Positions 33,782 through 43,544 of a DNA stretch of 64,000 nucleotides are shown here, piece after piece. This DNA comes from Botrimarina colliarenosi (GTDB lineage: Bacteria > Planctomycetota > Planctomycetia > Pirellulales > Lacipirellulaceae), in NCBI RefSeq assembly GCF_007859955.1, contig NZ_SJPR01000002.1:544353-608352 (forward strand). Direction: 5' to 3'. The notes beneath the pieces are model-generated. The model was not told the origin of the DNA and made no database searches. It was given only the letters and a program-made list of their open reading frames with translations. Numbering within the stretch: the first letter of the stretch is position 1; every line of letters begins with the position of its first letter. The position numbers and the translations under genes are program-made.

Positions 33782-34846
33782 ATGCCCTCGCCGCCTGTCG
33801 TTGGCGCCCCACTCCCCCGGCTTGCCCTCACGATGGGCGACCCCGCTGGGGTCGGTCCCGAGGTGATCGCGGCCGTCTGGGCCGACGAGCGCGTCTGGCA
33901 CGCCTGCCGTCCCGTTGTGTATGGCGACCGCACCGTCCTTTCGAGGGCGGCGGCGCTACGCGGCCTGACGGCCGACACGGTGGCGGTCGCCAGCGCCGAG
34001 GAGGGTTTTGATACCGCCACCCCGCAGCATCTGGCTTGCGTCGAGGGGCCACCGCTCGACCAAGCGGCCCTCGAGCCGGGCGTCGTCACCGCCCAGACCG
34101 GCGAAGCGGCTTATCAGGCGATCGTTGCGGCGACCCGCCTCACCCTTGCCGGCGGCGCCGAGGGGATCGTCACCGCCCCGATCAGCAAGGCCGCCCTCCA
34201 CGCCGCGGGACACGACTACCCGGGCCACACCGAGCTGCTCGCCGAACTGTGCGGCGTCAGCGAGTTCGCGATGATGCTCTACCTGCCGCCCGCGCTGGCG
34301 CCGCGGACGCGGGCCGGGCTGGGAGTGATCCATACAACGCTCCACACCTCGCTCCGCAACGCGATCGATTCGCTCTCGATCGAGGGAATCGTCGAGAAGT
34401 GCCTGCTCGCCCACGACGCCGCGACCGCCTACGGCGCCGACGAGCCGCGGATCGGCGTCGCCGCGCTCAATCCGCACGCCGGCGAGGGAGGCCTCTTCGG
34501 CGACGAAGAGATCCGGCTGATCGCCCCCGCCGTCGACGCCGCGCGGGCGCGGGGCGTTAGCGCCACCGGTCCGCATCCGGTCGATACGCTGATGGGCCGC
34601 GCCGTCGCAGGCGAGTTCGACGCGGTTGTCGCCATGTACCACGACCAGGGCCATATCGCCCTCAAGCTGCTCGGCATGCACGGCGCGGTGAACATCACGC
34701 TCGGCCTGCCGATCGTCCGCACGAGCGTCGCCCACGGCACCGCCCCCGACAAAGCATGGAAAGGCGTTGCCGAGACAGGCGGCATGATCGCCGCGATCGA
34801 GGCGGCCGCTTCGCTGGCCGCCCGCCGGCAATCCTCCGACGACTGA
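33782..34846 (+). CDS. pdxA: 4-hydroxythreonine-4-phosphate dehydrogenase
   Basis: 354 residues. It oxidises 4-phosphohydroxy-L-threonine on the DXP-dependent route to pyridoxal phosphate. Signatures: LTMGDPAGVGPEVI at the start and the three zinc-ligand histidines in GHTELLAELCG, HTTLHTSLRNAI and MYHDQGHIALKLLG. The nucleotide region is TLGLPIVRTSVAHGTA. The ATG at 33782 gives the family-typical N-terminus; the frame extends upstream to 33740. A degenerate copy of the AATCCGCA repeat lies just past the stop. Confidence 0.95.
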   Translation: MPSPPVVGAPLPRLALTMGDPAGVGPEVIAAVWADERVWHACRPVVYGDRTVLSRAAALRGLTADTVAVASAEEGFDTATPQHLACVEGPPLDQAALEPGVVTAQTGEAAYQAIVAATRLTLAGGAEGIVTAPISKAALHAAGHDYPGHTELLAELCGVSEFAMMLYLPPALAPRTRAGLGVIHTTLHTSLRNAIDSLSIEGIVEKCLLAHDAATAYGADEPRIGVAALNPHAGEGGLFGDEEIRLIAPAVDAARARGVSATGPHPVDTLMGRAVAGEFDAVVAMYHDQGHIALKLLGMHGAVNITLGLPIVRTSVAHGTAPDKAWKGVAETGGMIAAIEAAASLAARRQSSDD

Positions 34847-34869
34847 CGTCGCCGGCTCGCAAAGCGTCT

Positions 34870-34904
34870 CAATCCGCAATCCGAAGTCCTCAATCCGCAT
34901 TCGA
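34870..34904. repeat. AATCCGCA-type short repeat cluster
   Basis: CAATCCGCAATCCGAAG, TCCT and CAATCCGCATTCGA in tandem, between pdxA and the phosphatase gene. These are the same units as in the array inside the AAA+ gene at 13579-13667, here in the normal intergenic setting. Confidence 0.75.
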
Positions 34905-34909
34905 AGCCA

Positions 34910-35557
34910 GTGTCCTTGCTCCTTGATTCACTGCAAGAATCCGACGGCGTGATGTACCTGCTCCGCCACGGAGCGACGCCCCCCAACTTGGTCGAGCCGC
35001 CCGTCATGCAGGGGGACGGCGTCGACGAGCCCCTGGCGCCGATCGGCCGCGACCAAGCGACCCGCGTCGCCGCGGCGCTCGCCGACCGGCCGATCCGGGC
35101 GATCTACGCCAGCCCGATGCTCCGTGCGATGGAGACCGCCAGCCTTGTCGCCGAGCGGCACGGCCTGCCCGTCGAGCCGATCGACTCGATCCGCGAGGTG
35201 AAGGTCGGCATCTGGGAAGGTAGCAACTGGCCCGAGGTCGAACGCAACTACCCGGCCGAGTACCGGGCCTTCCGCGACGACCCGGGAAAGAACGGCTATC
35301 CGGGCGGCGAGACGCTGCAGCAACTTCTCGACCGCGTCACGGCGGCCTTCGGCGAGCTGATGGGGCGGCACGCCGGCGAAGAAATCGTTGTCGCCGCCCA
35401 CAGCGTGGTGAACCGGGTTTACGTCGGCTCGCTGCTCGACATCTCGCTGGCGAAGGGCTACTTCATTCCACAGGCCAACTGCTGTGTGAACATCGTCCGC
35501 TGGCGCGACGGCAAGGCGAAGCTCTTGACGTTCAACGCGATCGGGCACCTGCAATGA
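34910..35557 (+). CDS. Histidine phosphatase superfamily protein (phosphoglycerate mutase-like)
   Basis: 215 residues from a GTG. The phospho-accepting motif is LLRHGATPPN, the second half IYASPMLRAMETASLVAE carries the phosphate-pocket Arg, and IVVAAHSVVNRVY holds the second catalytic His. The Glu of the acid/base pair is in REVKVGIWEGSNWPEVE. Typical substrates are sugar phosphates or alpha-ribazole phosphate; it cannot be narrowed. An ATG at 34952 (MYLLRHGAT) is an alternative start. The stop overlaps the next ATG (ATGA), so it is translationally coupled to the binding-protein gene. Confidence 0.9.
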   Translation: MSLLLDSLQESDGVMYLLRHGATPPNLVEPPVMQGDGVDEPLAPIGRDQATRVAAALADRPIRAIYASPMLRAMETASLVAERHGLPVEPIDSIREVKVGIWEGSNWPEVERNYPAEYRAFRDDPGKNGYPGGETLQQLLDRVTAAFGELMGRHAGEEIVVAAHSVVNRVYVGSLLDISLAKGYFIPQANCCVNIVRWRDGKAKLLTFNAIGHLQ

Positions 35558-36384
35558 CGCCCCGCCACGCCGCGAGGCGTACCGGCAGGACGACGCCGCT
35601 GCTCGTCGGCGGGCTTGTGATCGGCGCGGCCGCGATGCTCGGTTGGCTCGCGATGCAGCGGCCTAACGATCCCGCCGAACTCGTCGTCTATTGCGCGGCG
35701 GGCGCCCGACCGGCGGTCGAAGCGATTGCCCAGAGCTACCATGGCGAGACCGGCGTCCACGTCACTTTGCAGTTCGGGCCGAGTGGCGGGCTCGAGACGC
35801 AAATCCGCCTCAGCGATCGTGGCGATCTCTTTCTACCGGCTGCCGAGTCTCCCTACCTCGATCGGACTCGGGCCGACGGGACGGTTAGCACGGTCACGCC
35901 GCTCGCCCAGCAGCGTCTCGTCATCGGCTTGGCGCCGCGGTCGGCCGCGAAAATCGGGAGCCTCGCCGAGTTGATCGACTCGGGCCTGGCCTACGGCCTT
36001 TGTAACGAGCAGGCTGCCGCCGGCTACTACGCCCGGCGGTCGCTGGAGCCGCTCGGGCTCTGGAAGGCGACCGCCGAGGCGTCGACCGCGACGCTGCCGA
36101 CCGTGACCGAACTCGCCGAGGCGGTCCGCTATGGCGGGCGGCTCGAGGCGGCGATCGTTTGGGACGCCACGGCCATTGAGTTCGGCTTACGCTCGATCGA
36201 CGTTCCCGAGCTCAGCGGCGCCATCGCTAAGATCTCGGTCGGGGTGCTCCGCTCGGCCCGGGATCGCGTCGCCGCAGAAAGATTTGTCGCTTACCTGGCG
36301 GCGATCGACCGGGGGCAAGCAACCTTCATCGCGCACCACTACGCCGGCGTCGGCGGCTTGGCGTGGCGTGACCCCGCCGAGTGA
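35554..36384 (+). CDS. Molybdate/tungstate-type ABC transporter substrate-binding protein
   Basis: 276 residues with an N-terminal signal anchor (LLVGGLVIGAAAMLGWLA). It has the ModA pattern: LVVYCAAGARPAVEAIAQSY, FGPSGGLETQIRLSDRGDLFLPA (anion-contact Ser region) and LVIGLAPRS, then AIVWDATAIEF and FVAYLAAIDRGQATF at the end. It would deliver an oxyanion to the inner-membrane permease. An ATP-binding gene follows; the matching permease is on the other strand. Sulfate or other oxyanions cannot be ruled out. Confidence 0.87.
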   Translation: MTPRHAARRTGRTTPLLVGGLVIGAAAMLGWLAMQRPNDPAELVVYCAAGARPAVEAIAQSYHGETGVHVTLQFGPSGGLETQIRLSDRGDLFLPAAESPYLDRTRADGTVSTVTPLAQQRLVIGLAPRSAAKIGSLAELIDSGLAYGLCNEQAAAGYYARRSLEPLGLWKATAEASTATLPTVTELAEAVRYGGRLEAAIVWDATAIEFGLRSIDVPELSGAIAKISVGVLRSARDRVAAERFVAYLAAIDRGQATFIAHHYAGVGGLAWRDPAE

Positions 36385-36452
36385 CATCCTTCCAACGACT
36401 TGCGGCTCAAATGTCTTGCGGCGTGGGCCGCCGGCAGCGACGATCGGACCCT

Positions 36453-37157
36453 ATGATCGAGGTGCGTCAACTCAACGTCGTCAGCGGCGCCTTTCGGCTC
36501 GTCGATGTCTCGCTTCAACTCGAGCCGCGGGAGTCGGTCGTGTTGATGGGGCCCAACGGCGCCGGCAAGACGACGCTGCTGGAGGCGATATGCGGTCTTC
36601 GTCGGATCACCGCCGGCTCGATCCACCTGAACGACCGCGACGTCACCCTCGAGCCCCCGGCGGCGCGGGCGATTGGCTACGTGCCACAGGACGTCGCCCT
36701 GTTCACCACGATGAGCGTCCGCGACAACCTGGCGTACGGCCTCAAGGTGCGGCGGGTCGCCGAAGACACGCTGAACGAGCGGGTGCGCGAGGTGGCTCAG
36801 GCGCTGCGGATCGTCGGGCTGCTTGAGCGATCGCCGTCGCGTCTCAGCGGCGGCGAAGCGCGGCGGGTGGCGATCGGCCGGGCGATCGCCTTTGAGCCGG
36901 AGGTGGTCCTCCTCGACGAGCCGCTGGCCGGCCTCGACGAAGCGACGCGCGACGAAGTCTGCATCGCCCTCGAAGCCATGCGGCAAGCGACCGGCGCAGC
37001 CGTCTTGCACGTCACCCACGAGCCCCGCGACGCCGAGCGGCTCGCCGACCGCGTCCTCCGACTCGAGTCGGGACAGGTCCGCCACGACGAGCGATTCGTC
37101 GCGTCCGGTGCTGCGGGCTCAGACCGCCAGCCGCGACTGGCCAAGCACCCGCGTTAG
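36453..37157 (+). CDS. ABC transporter ATP-binding protein (ModC-like, short)
   Basis: 234 residues: Walker A GPNGAGKTT, Q-loop VPQDVALF, signature LSGGEARRVAIGRAI, Walker B VVLLDEP and H-loop HVTHEP. All catalytic residues are present. The C-terminal TOBE domain of ModC/CysA is absent, so this is a core ATPase only. A GTG at 36381 overlapping the upstream stop is also in frame, but the ATG at 36453 starts the domain. The last 39 bases overlap the permease gene running the other way. Confidence 0.9.
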   Translation: MIEVRQLNVVSGAFRLVDVSLQLEPRESVVLMGPNGAGKTTLLEAICGLRRITAGSIHLNDRDVTLEPPAARAIGYVPQDVALFTTMSVRDNLAYGLKVRRVAEDTLNERVREVAQALRIVGLLERSPSRLSGGEARRVAIGRAIAFEPEVVLLDEPLAGLDEATRDEVCIALEAMRQATGAAVLHVTHEPRDAERLADRVLRLESGQVRHDERFVASGAAGSDRQPRLAKHPR

Positions 37158-37961
37158 CACCAGCACCGCCGCCGCCAGGGCGATCATCAGCACGCTAACC
37201 GCCAGCGCGCCCTCCAGATTGCCCGCTTGCAATTCGAGATAGACCGACGTCGGCAGCACCTCGGTGCGCATCCGCGTCGCACTGGCGAAGACCAGCACGG
37301 GGCCGAACTCGCCGATCGAGCGCGCCCAACTCACGGTCGCCGCCGCCACCAAGCCGGGACGCGCCTGTGGCAGCATGACGGTCCAGAACGCCGTTGCGCG
37401 GCTGGCGCCGAGTGTTAGAGCCACCTGCTCCTGCCGGACGCCGATCTGCTCGAAGGTCGCCCGCAAGGTCCGCACCGCCAGCGCGCATGCCACGACGAAC
37501 TGGGCGAGCACCACCGCCGGGATCTCGTAGACCACGTGCTCGCTGATCCACGAGAACGGGGCGTGACGGAACAGCACGAGTAAGCTGACGCCGACCACGA
37601 GTGGCGGCAGCACGATCGGCACGTCGAGCAAGGCGTCGACCGCGGCGTAGGCGGCGGCGCGGGCTCGCGGGCGCGTCGATTCCCTGCCTTCCTGCCCGCG
37701 CGAGAGAAGGTAGGCGATCGGCGTCGCGACAACCACGCTCAACGCCGCCGAGGCGGTCGCCGACGCGAGGCTAAGGGCCGTGGCGTAGCGGATCTCCGGC
37801 GACCGGATTGCGGCCGACAAGCTCGCCACGTTCGTCGACGCAAGATCGGCTACCACCATCAGTGCGATCAGCACGACATACGCACCGCCAAGGATCGCCA
37901 TCGCCAAGAGGAAACTCCGATCGCGCGATCGATGCGGCGGAGCGGGGGCGTCGACGGGCAT
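37119..37961 (-). CDS. Molybdate/sulfate-type ABC transporter permease (ModB-like)
   Basis: 280 residues with six membrane helices. The EAA loop that docks the ATPase is TLGASRATAFWTVMLPQARP, followed by SWARSIGEFGPVLVFA, the GEFG motif of ModB/CysU permeases. It is the natural partner of the binding protein and ATPase at 35554-37157, but it is transcribed from the opposite strand behind the sensor kinase. The ATG at 37961 starts the protein after a non-conserved upstream frame. Confidence 0.9.
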   Translation of the reverse strand: MPVDAPAPPHRSRDRSFLLAMAILGGAYVVLIALMVVADLASTNVASLSAAIRSPEIRYATALSLASATASAALSVVVATPIAYLLSRGQEGRESTRPRARAAAYAAVDALLDVPIVLPPLVVGVSLLVLFRHAPFSWISEHVVYEIPAVVLAQFVVACALAVRTLRATFEQIGVRQEQVALTLGASRATAFWTVMLPQARPGLVAAATVSWARSIGEFGPVLVFASATRMRTEVLPTSVYLELQAGNLEGALAVSVLMIALAAAVLVLTRVLGQSRLAV

Positions 37962-38065
37962 CGGCGGCGATTTCCCGCAGTAAGGCGTCTGGCGAAACGC
38001 CCACAGTGACCGCCCGGCAAGACGGCTGCAAGGGCCATCGCAAGGGACGCCCTGTCCGACCCGCG

Positions 38066-39484
38066 TCAACCGTTCGCGGCGTCATCGACGGTCGGAATCG
38101 TCAGTGGCAGCACTACCGTAAAGTCCGAGCCATGCCCCAGCCGGCTCTGGCAGCCGATCTCGCCGCCGTGCGCCGCGACAATCGACTGACAGATGCTGAG
38201 GCCCAGCCCCGTCCCCCGGGTGTCGTCTCGTTGGCGGGCCCGGTCGGCCCGGAAGAAGCGTTCGAAGACGCGCCGCTGATCCTCGGGGGAAATCCCCACG
38301 CCGTTGTCGGTGACCTTCAGCCGCGCCGACGTGTTGGAACTCGTCAGCGACAACGTGACGCGTCCCCCCTCGGGCGTGTACTTGATCGCATTGTCGAGCA
38401 GGTTGGTGATCACTTGGCTCAGGTGGCGACGGATCCCGAGGACCACGATGCCAGGTCCAATCGATGAATCAAGGCGGATGTGCCGCGACTCGGCGACCCC
38501 GGCGAACATCTCCACCGACCGGGTCGCGGCCGCACTCAGGGCGACCCGTTCGAGGGGCGATTTCTCGAGCGAGACCGGCGCCTCCGACAGCAGCAGCAAT
38601 TGATTGACGAGCACCTCAAGCGACTCCGACTCGTCAAGGACCTGCTCCAGCAGATCGCGGTACCCCTGCTCCGACCGATCCTTATCGAGGGCGACCTCGA
38701 CCGAGCTGCGTATCGCCGCGATGGGGGTGCGGAGCTCGTGAGCGGCGTCGGCGAGGAACGAACGGCGTTCTTCGATGAACTCCGCAATCCGATCGAGCAA
38801 GCGGTTGATCGTGTCGGCGAGGCGGTCGAACTCGTCGTCCACGCCCCGGTAAGGCAGCCGCTCGTCGAGCTTCGCCGGACGCAACAGCGACGCCTTGGCG
38901 GTCATCGCCTCGAGGTCGCGCGTGGCGATGCCGGCGAGCCAGTACCCACACAGCGGTGAGATGATCAGCATCAGCAGCACCGCCACGGCGACGAGGCGGT
39001 CGATCTGCTCAAGGTCGCTGTTGAGAAACGCGAGCGACGATCCCAACTGCACCGAGGCGATCCCTAGCGGGTTGGACGGGGCCGGGGCGCGGAGCGTCCT
39101 TTCGTCGCCGATCGAGCGGGGCTGGGCGTCGCTAGTGTCCGGCGCCGGCGGCGTCGACCCGGCCGCCTGACTGCTCCAGACCTCGCCGCCTTGCCCATCC
39201 AACAGCCGGGCGAACCACTTGTGCTGGCGGTGCCCGGACGCTTTGCGGGCCAACTCGTCGGCGATCGCGTCGAGCCCCTCGGGCGAAAGCTCGGTGACCA
39301 CCAGGGTCACTTCCGCGACGTCCTCTTGCAGGACGCGATCAACCTCGTGCAGCAACGTCCAATGCAGCGCCTGCCGCAGCCCCAACAGCGCCGCGGTCGC
39401 CGCGATCGCCACCACGAGGGTATTGAGCGCGGCGATGCGAAACCGCACCGAGCGGAACAGCGAAATGGGACGTTTTCGTGGCAC
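38066..39484 (-). CDS. Membrane sensor histidine kinase
   Basis: 472 residues from a GTG. Two membrane helices (about 16-36 and 165-185) bracket a periplasmic sensor domain, followed by HAMP. HisKA carries ADAAHELRTPIAAIRSSV with the phospho-accepting His near residue 247; HATPase shows NLLDNAIKYTPEGG (N box), VTDNGVGISPEDQ (G1) and GTGLGLSI (G2). The GTG overlaps the regulator stop by one base (TAGTG). The signal sensed is unknown. Confidence 0.95.
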   Translation of the reverse strand: MPRKRPISLFRSVRFRIAALNTLVVAIAATAALLGLRQALHWTLLHEVDRVLQEDVAEVTLVVTELSPEGLDAIADELARKASGHRQHKWFARLLDGQGGEVWSSQAAGSTPPAPDTSDAQPRSIGDERTLRAPAPSNPLGIASVQLGSSLAFLNSDLEQIDRLVAVAVLLMLIISPLCGYWLAGIATRDLEAMTAKASLLRPAKLDERLPYRGVDDEFDRLADTINRLLDRIAEFIEERRSFLADAAHELRTPIAAIRSSVEVALDKDRSEQGYRDLLEQVLDESESLEVLVNQLLLLSEAPVSLEKSPLERVALSAAATRSVEMFAGVAESRHIRLDSSIGPGIVVLGIRRHLSQVITNLLDNAIKYTPEGGRVTLSLTSSNTSARLKVTDNGVGISPEDQRRVFERFFRADRARQRDDTRGTGLGLSICQSIVAAHGGEIGCQSRLGHGSDFTVVLPLTIPTVDDAANG

Positions 39485-40215
39485 TAGCCTGCTGTTTCTC
39501 CGGCGTCGTCCATGGCGTCACTTTCCGCCTTATCCACTCGTTCGTCGGCGGCCCGCAGAACGTAACCCCGCCCTCGGACGGTGTGCAACAGCGGCGGGGT
39601 GAAGCCGCGATCGATTTTCCCCCGCAGCCGCGAGACGTGCACGTCGACGACGTTGGTGACGCCCTCCCAGTCGGCGTCCCAGAGGTGTTCGCACAGCATC
39701 TTGCGCGTGATGACCTGGCCGGCGTGACGCATCAGAAACTCGAGCAGACTGAACTCCGTGGGGGTCAGGTCGATCTCTTTCCCTTCACGGGTGACGCGTC
39801 GCACCGCGAGATCGAGTGACAACGCCCCGACGCGGTAGTCCTTCGACGGCGATTCGGCGGTGCGGCGCGCGAGGGCCTGCAGCCGCGCTAGCAGCTCGGC
39901 AAAAGCGAACGGCTTGACGAGGTAATCGTCGGCCCCTTGCTGCAGACCGCCGACGCGGTCATCGACCGATCCGAGCGCCGACAAGATCAGCACGGGGGTC
40001 CGCACCCCCTGCCGGCGCATCGCGGTGAGGACCTGCATCCCCGGCAGGTCGGGCAAGAGGAGGTCGAGGATAACGACGTCGGCCTGCTGCGAGAGCGCCG
40101 CTTCGAGCCCGTCGGCGCCGTTGCGGCGCCAGTCGCACTCGTTGCCGGCTTCGACAAGGCCCTGCTGGATGGCGCTTCCGAGCGTCGCGTCGTCTTCGAT
40201 TAGGAGCAGTCGCAT
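39484..40215 (-). CDS. OmpR/PhoB-type response regulator
   Basis: 243 residues: receiver domain with acidic pair EDD (7-9), phospho-acceptor D51 (VILDLLLPDLPG) and conserved Lys in DYLVKPF. A winged-helix DNA-binding domain follows (LTPTEFSLLEFLMRHAGQVI, then NVVDVHVSRLRGKI and HTVRGRGYVL). It pairs with the kinase downstream. The ATG at 40215 is used. It is divergent from the dab operon, so both could be controlled from the shared 340-base gap; the permease gene behind the kinase may also be a target. Confidence 0.95.
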   Translation of the reverse strand: MRLLLIEDDATLGSAIQQGLVEAGNECDWRRNGADGLEAALSQQADVVILDLLLPDLPGMQVLTAMRRQGVRTPVLILSALGSVDDRVGGLQQGADDYLVKPFAFAELLARLQALARRTAESPSKDYRVGALSLDLAVRRVTREGKEIDLTPTEFSLLEFLMRHAGQVITRKMLCEHLWDADWEGVTNVVDVHVSRLRGKIDRGFTPPLLHTVRGRGYVLRAADERVDKAESDAMDDAGETAG

Positions 40216-40556
40216 AGCGTTAAGCCCGCAGACGACGAGGTGGTCTCCGGGAAGTCTCCACGACAAACCGAGGCGATGGAGGTTCCGTCAGAGCGGTGTA
40301 TTTACCGAAGTTACCACCCTGACGCGGCGTCGTTGAGGCCGTTCGCTTGCCTTACCGAATTGTAATCCCATTGCCGGTCCGCACCTGTCGATAACGACGT
40401 AGAATCGCCGCGTCAGGGCGGAGCGGACTCCCTTTGAACCACTGCAGCAGTCGAAACAGACCTCTTGTCGTCCGCCGACGAGGTCGCCCCGCACGCTGCC
40501 CCACGAAGTTCGTTGTGAAGACCGCCCCTCTCGGTAACTCCCCTGCCTCGGTTGGT
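40216..40556. promoter_or_regulatory. Divergent control region between the two-component genes and the dab operon
   Basis: 341 bases without a gene. It holds two exact TTACCGAA octamers (40302-40309 and 40352-40359). The first is followed at once by TTACC, so on the minus strand it reads GGTAACTTCGGTAAA, a close direct repeat of the kind OmpR-family regulators bind. No clear -10/-35 box was identified. The dabA frame is open back to 40434, but the conserved part begins at 40557. Confidence 0.35.
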
Positions 40557-43544
40557 ATGGCCGCAACTCGCGACTCGATCGAGGCGACGATCGAGCATCT
40601 GGCGCACCTGCTGCCGTCGCAGGGCCCGATCACCGTCTTCGTGCACCACAACACGCTGCACGCCTTAGAGAATCTCCCTTTCAGCGAGGCGGTGTTCGTC
40701 GGCGCCGACCTCTACGACTGTCACCCGTTCTTGCCCGAGGACGCTTACCGCCGCGAGTTCGAGCGCGGCCGGATCACCGCCGACGACCTCGAACGCGAGC
40801 TTCATGCGTCGTTCGACCAGGAGGGCGACACCTTGATCGCTTGTCTCGGCACGCGGCACGATCTGTGGATGAGCATGCTGGCGCATCCCCTGCGTGAGGG
40901 CCGGCCGGCTGAAGTCCGCTGGTTCATCGAAGAGACCGAGGCGCTGTACCGCTTCCGCGCCGAGGCCGCCGTGAGCGACCGGGGGCACTGCATCGCCGAC
41001 GCCCGGCGTTGGCTGGTGCGAGATTTCGTCAATGGCGACGCCGCCAACCACCCGATGTCCGCCGCGATCCAGTCGGCGATCGAGGGGATCGGTTCCGGAA
41101 AGTTCGAGACCTGGACCGCCGAAGACTGGGAGGCCTTTACGCTCCACCTGTTATGGGCCACCTGCCGGCACGGCGCTGAGCTGTCCGAGCTGCCTGCCGA
41201 GGGTGCGGACGGTCGGCGTCGCGATCCGTCCGCAGCGGCCGCCGACGAACTCGTTGATTCGGTCCTCATCCGCTTCTGCTCCGCCTTCCTCGATCAGGGA
41301 TACGCCAACTGGGACTTGCCGCAACGCGTCGCGGGGCTCTTCGAATCGTTCCGGACGTCGTTTCTCTACGCCCGCCCGGTCGAACGCTGGCTCCATCCGC
41401 TGCCGGGCCTCGTCGCCGAAGAGGCGTCGCCGACCGGATCGATTCGCCGATCGCTCGCGGCGCTCGGGGTCCCGGCTGCGGAGCAAGAGGCCTTCCTCCA
41501 GGCGGAGTTGCTCAAACTACGCGGCTGGGCGGGGATGATCTGGCAGATGGAGACCAACGCCGAGTGGACCGCCCGGCCCGCGCCGCGGGGGTCGCTAGTC
41601 GAATACGTTGCGGTCCGGCTGCTATTGCTCCGGCTCGCCCGAGAAGCGACCGAGTCCGAGCGAGCGCCCGCCCTACAGCCGATGGCTCGGGACGACTCGC
41701 CACGGACGAACCTGGCGTTCCAAGCGTTCCAAATCGCTCAGATACGCGGCTGGTCGCCCGTCGAACTGCTGCGGCTCACGCCGGTCGAGTGGCGTCTGCT
41801 GATGAGCGAAATCGCGGCCTTCCCAAGCCGGCGGCGTCGGCAGTTCTATCACGAGGCGTACGAACGCCACTACCGCGAGGCCGCCCTCAAGGCGCTGCGA
41901 CGGTCATGCCTCGCGTCCGAACGGGCCGGCATGCAGAAGCCGCCCGCGTACCAGACGGTCTTTTGTATCGACGACCGTGAGGAGTCGTTCCGACGCCACC
42001 TCGAAGAGGTCGACCCCGAGGGCGAGACGCTCGGTTCGGCTGGCTTTTTTGGCGTCGCCATGTACTACCGCGGGCTGGGTGAGTCGCAGTTCCGGCCGCT
42101 CTGCCCCGTGAACGTCAAGCCACAGCACGACGTCATCGAGGCCCCCGCCTACTCGGCCGCTGCCTCGAACCGGCGCCGGGCGACCGCCCGCAAGGCGATG
42201 GGACAGACCGCCTATAGGGTCACCCAGGGCTCGCGCTCGTTCCTCGGTGGGATGCTGACCGCGGTGGCGGGTGCCGTCGCGGCAGCGCCGCTGGTCTTCT
42301 GCGTGCTCTTCCCCCGCATGGCCGCCCGGCTGCGCCACCGTGTCGGCCAGATCGTCACGATCAAGCAGACCGAAATCTGCATCGAGGCGGGCGAAGCCGG
42401 CTCGGGGCTGCGGGGCTACACGATTCCGCAAATGGCCGACATCGTCAACGGCTTGCTCGTCTCCTCGGGGCTGGGGGGCCGGCTGTCCGACCTCGTGGTG
42501 ATTTTTGGTCACGGCTCGTCGAGCCTCAACAACCCCCACGCCGCGGCGTACGACTGCGGGGCGTGCGGCGGCGGTCGCGGCGGTCCAAACGCCCGGGCGT
42601 TTGCCCAGATGGCGAACGACGCCCGCGTCCGGGCCGAACTCGCCCAGCGAGGGGTCCAAATCCCGCCCACGTGCTCGTTTGTCGGCGCCTACCACAACAC
42701 CTGCAACGACAGCGTCGAGTACTACGACCTCGACAACCTACCTGCTGTTAAGAGGCCCCTGCTAGAGCGGCTCATGGCCTCCGTCGAGGTTGCTCGCCGA
42801 CGCGACGCCCACGAGCGCTGCCGGCGTTTCGAATCGGCCGACCTCTCGCTGACGGCAGACGCCGCTCTGAAGCATGTCGAAGGACGTTCCGAAGACCTTT
42901 CGCAGGTGCGGTCGGAGTGTGGCCACGCCACCAACGCCATGTGCCTCGTCGGACGCCGCAACTGGAGCCGCGGGCTGTACCTCGACCGTCGCGCGTTCCT
43001 CACCTCGTACGACCCACGTCTCGACGATGAGAACCACTCCGTGCTAGCCCGCATTCTCGGGGCGGTGATCCCCGTCTGCGGCGGCATCAACCTCGAGTAC
43101 TACTTTTCGCGGGTCGACAACAAGGGCTACGGCTGCGGCACCAAGCTGCCGCACAACGTGACGTCGCTGCTCGGGGTGATGGACGGCGCCGGCAGCGACC
43201 TGCGGACCGGCCTGCCGTGGCAGATGGTCGAGATCCACGAGCCCATCCGACTGCTCTTCGTCATCGAGACGATGCCTCAAGCGATGCTGAAGATCATGGA
43301 CGACTCGCCAGCCATCCACCAACTGGTCACCGGCAACTGGGTGCAGGTGGCGACCATCGAACCCGCGACCGGCCAGATCCAGGTCTTCCGTAACGGCCGC
43401 TTCGAGCCCTTCGACGGCGCCCCCGCTGACCTGCCGGTTGTGGCGGACTCGACCTCCTGGTGGCGCGGTCAACGCGACCATCTCGGTTTCGCCCTGGTGG
43501 AAACCGACCGTCGGCCGCGTGTCGTGGCGGGAGCCGTCCGATGA
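40557..43544 (+). CDS. dabA: DabA, carbonic anhydrase-like subunit of an energy-coupled CO2-uptake complex (DUF2309)
   Basis: About 995 residues. In Halothiobacillus, DabA binds zinc through a beta-carbonic anhydrase-like Cys-Asp/His-Cys set and hydrates CO2 when energised by DabB. The same residues are visible: C470 and D472 in [11 protein letters not shown]652 in [13 protein letters not shown] and C667 in [11 protein letters not shown]; the 15-residue His-Cys spacing equals that of the studied protein. The start [24 protein letters not shown] is the family N-terminus. In-frame GTG (40515) and TTG (40434) lie upstream. Its stop overlaps the dabB ATG. Confidence 0.92.
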   Translation: MAATRDSIEATIEHLAHLLPSQGPITVFVHHNTLHALENLPFSEAVFVGADLYDCHPFLPEDAYRREFERGRITADDLERELHASFDQEGDTLIACLGTRHDLWMSMLAHPLREGRPAEVRWFIEETEALYRFRAEAAVSDRGHCIADARRWLVRDFVNGDAANHPMSAAIQSAIEGIGSGKFETWTAEDWEAFTLHLLWATCRHGAELSELPAEGADGRRRDPSAAAADELVDSVLIRFCSAFLDQGYANWDLPQRVAGLFESFRTSFLYARPVERWLHPLPGLVAEEASPTGSIRRSLAALGVPAAEQEAFLQAELLKLRGWAGMIWQMETNAEWTARPAPRGSLVEYVAVRLLLLRLAREATESERAPALQPMARDDSPRTNLAFQAFQIAQIRGWSPVELLRLTPVEWRLLMSEIAAFPSRRRRQFYHEAYERHYREAALKALRRSCLASERAGMQKPPAYQTVFCIDDREESFRRHLEEVDPEGETLGSAGFFGVAMYYRGLGESQFRPLCPVNVKPQHDVIEAPAYSAAASNRRRATARKAMGQTAYRVTQGSRSFLGGMLTAVAGAVAAAPLVFCVLFPRMAARLRHRVGQIVTIKQTEICIEAGEAGSGLRGYTIPQMADIVNGLLVSSGLGGRLSDLVVIFGHGSSSLNNPHAAAYDCGACGGGRGGPNARAFAQMANDARVRAELAQRGVQIPPTCSFVGAYHNTCNDSVEYYDLDNLPAVKRPLLERLMASVEVARRRDAHERCRRFESADLSLTADAALKHVEGRSEDLSQVRSECGHATNAMCLVGRRNWSRGLYLDRRAFLTSYDPRLDDENHSVLARILGAVIPVCGGINLEYYFSRVDNKGYGCGTKLPHNVTSLLGVMDGAGSDLRTGLPWQMVEIHEPIRLLFVIETMPQAMLKIMDDSPAIHQLVTGNWVQVATIEPATGQIQVFRNGRFEPFDGAPADLPVVADSTSWWRGQRDHLGFALVETDRRPRVVAGAVR

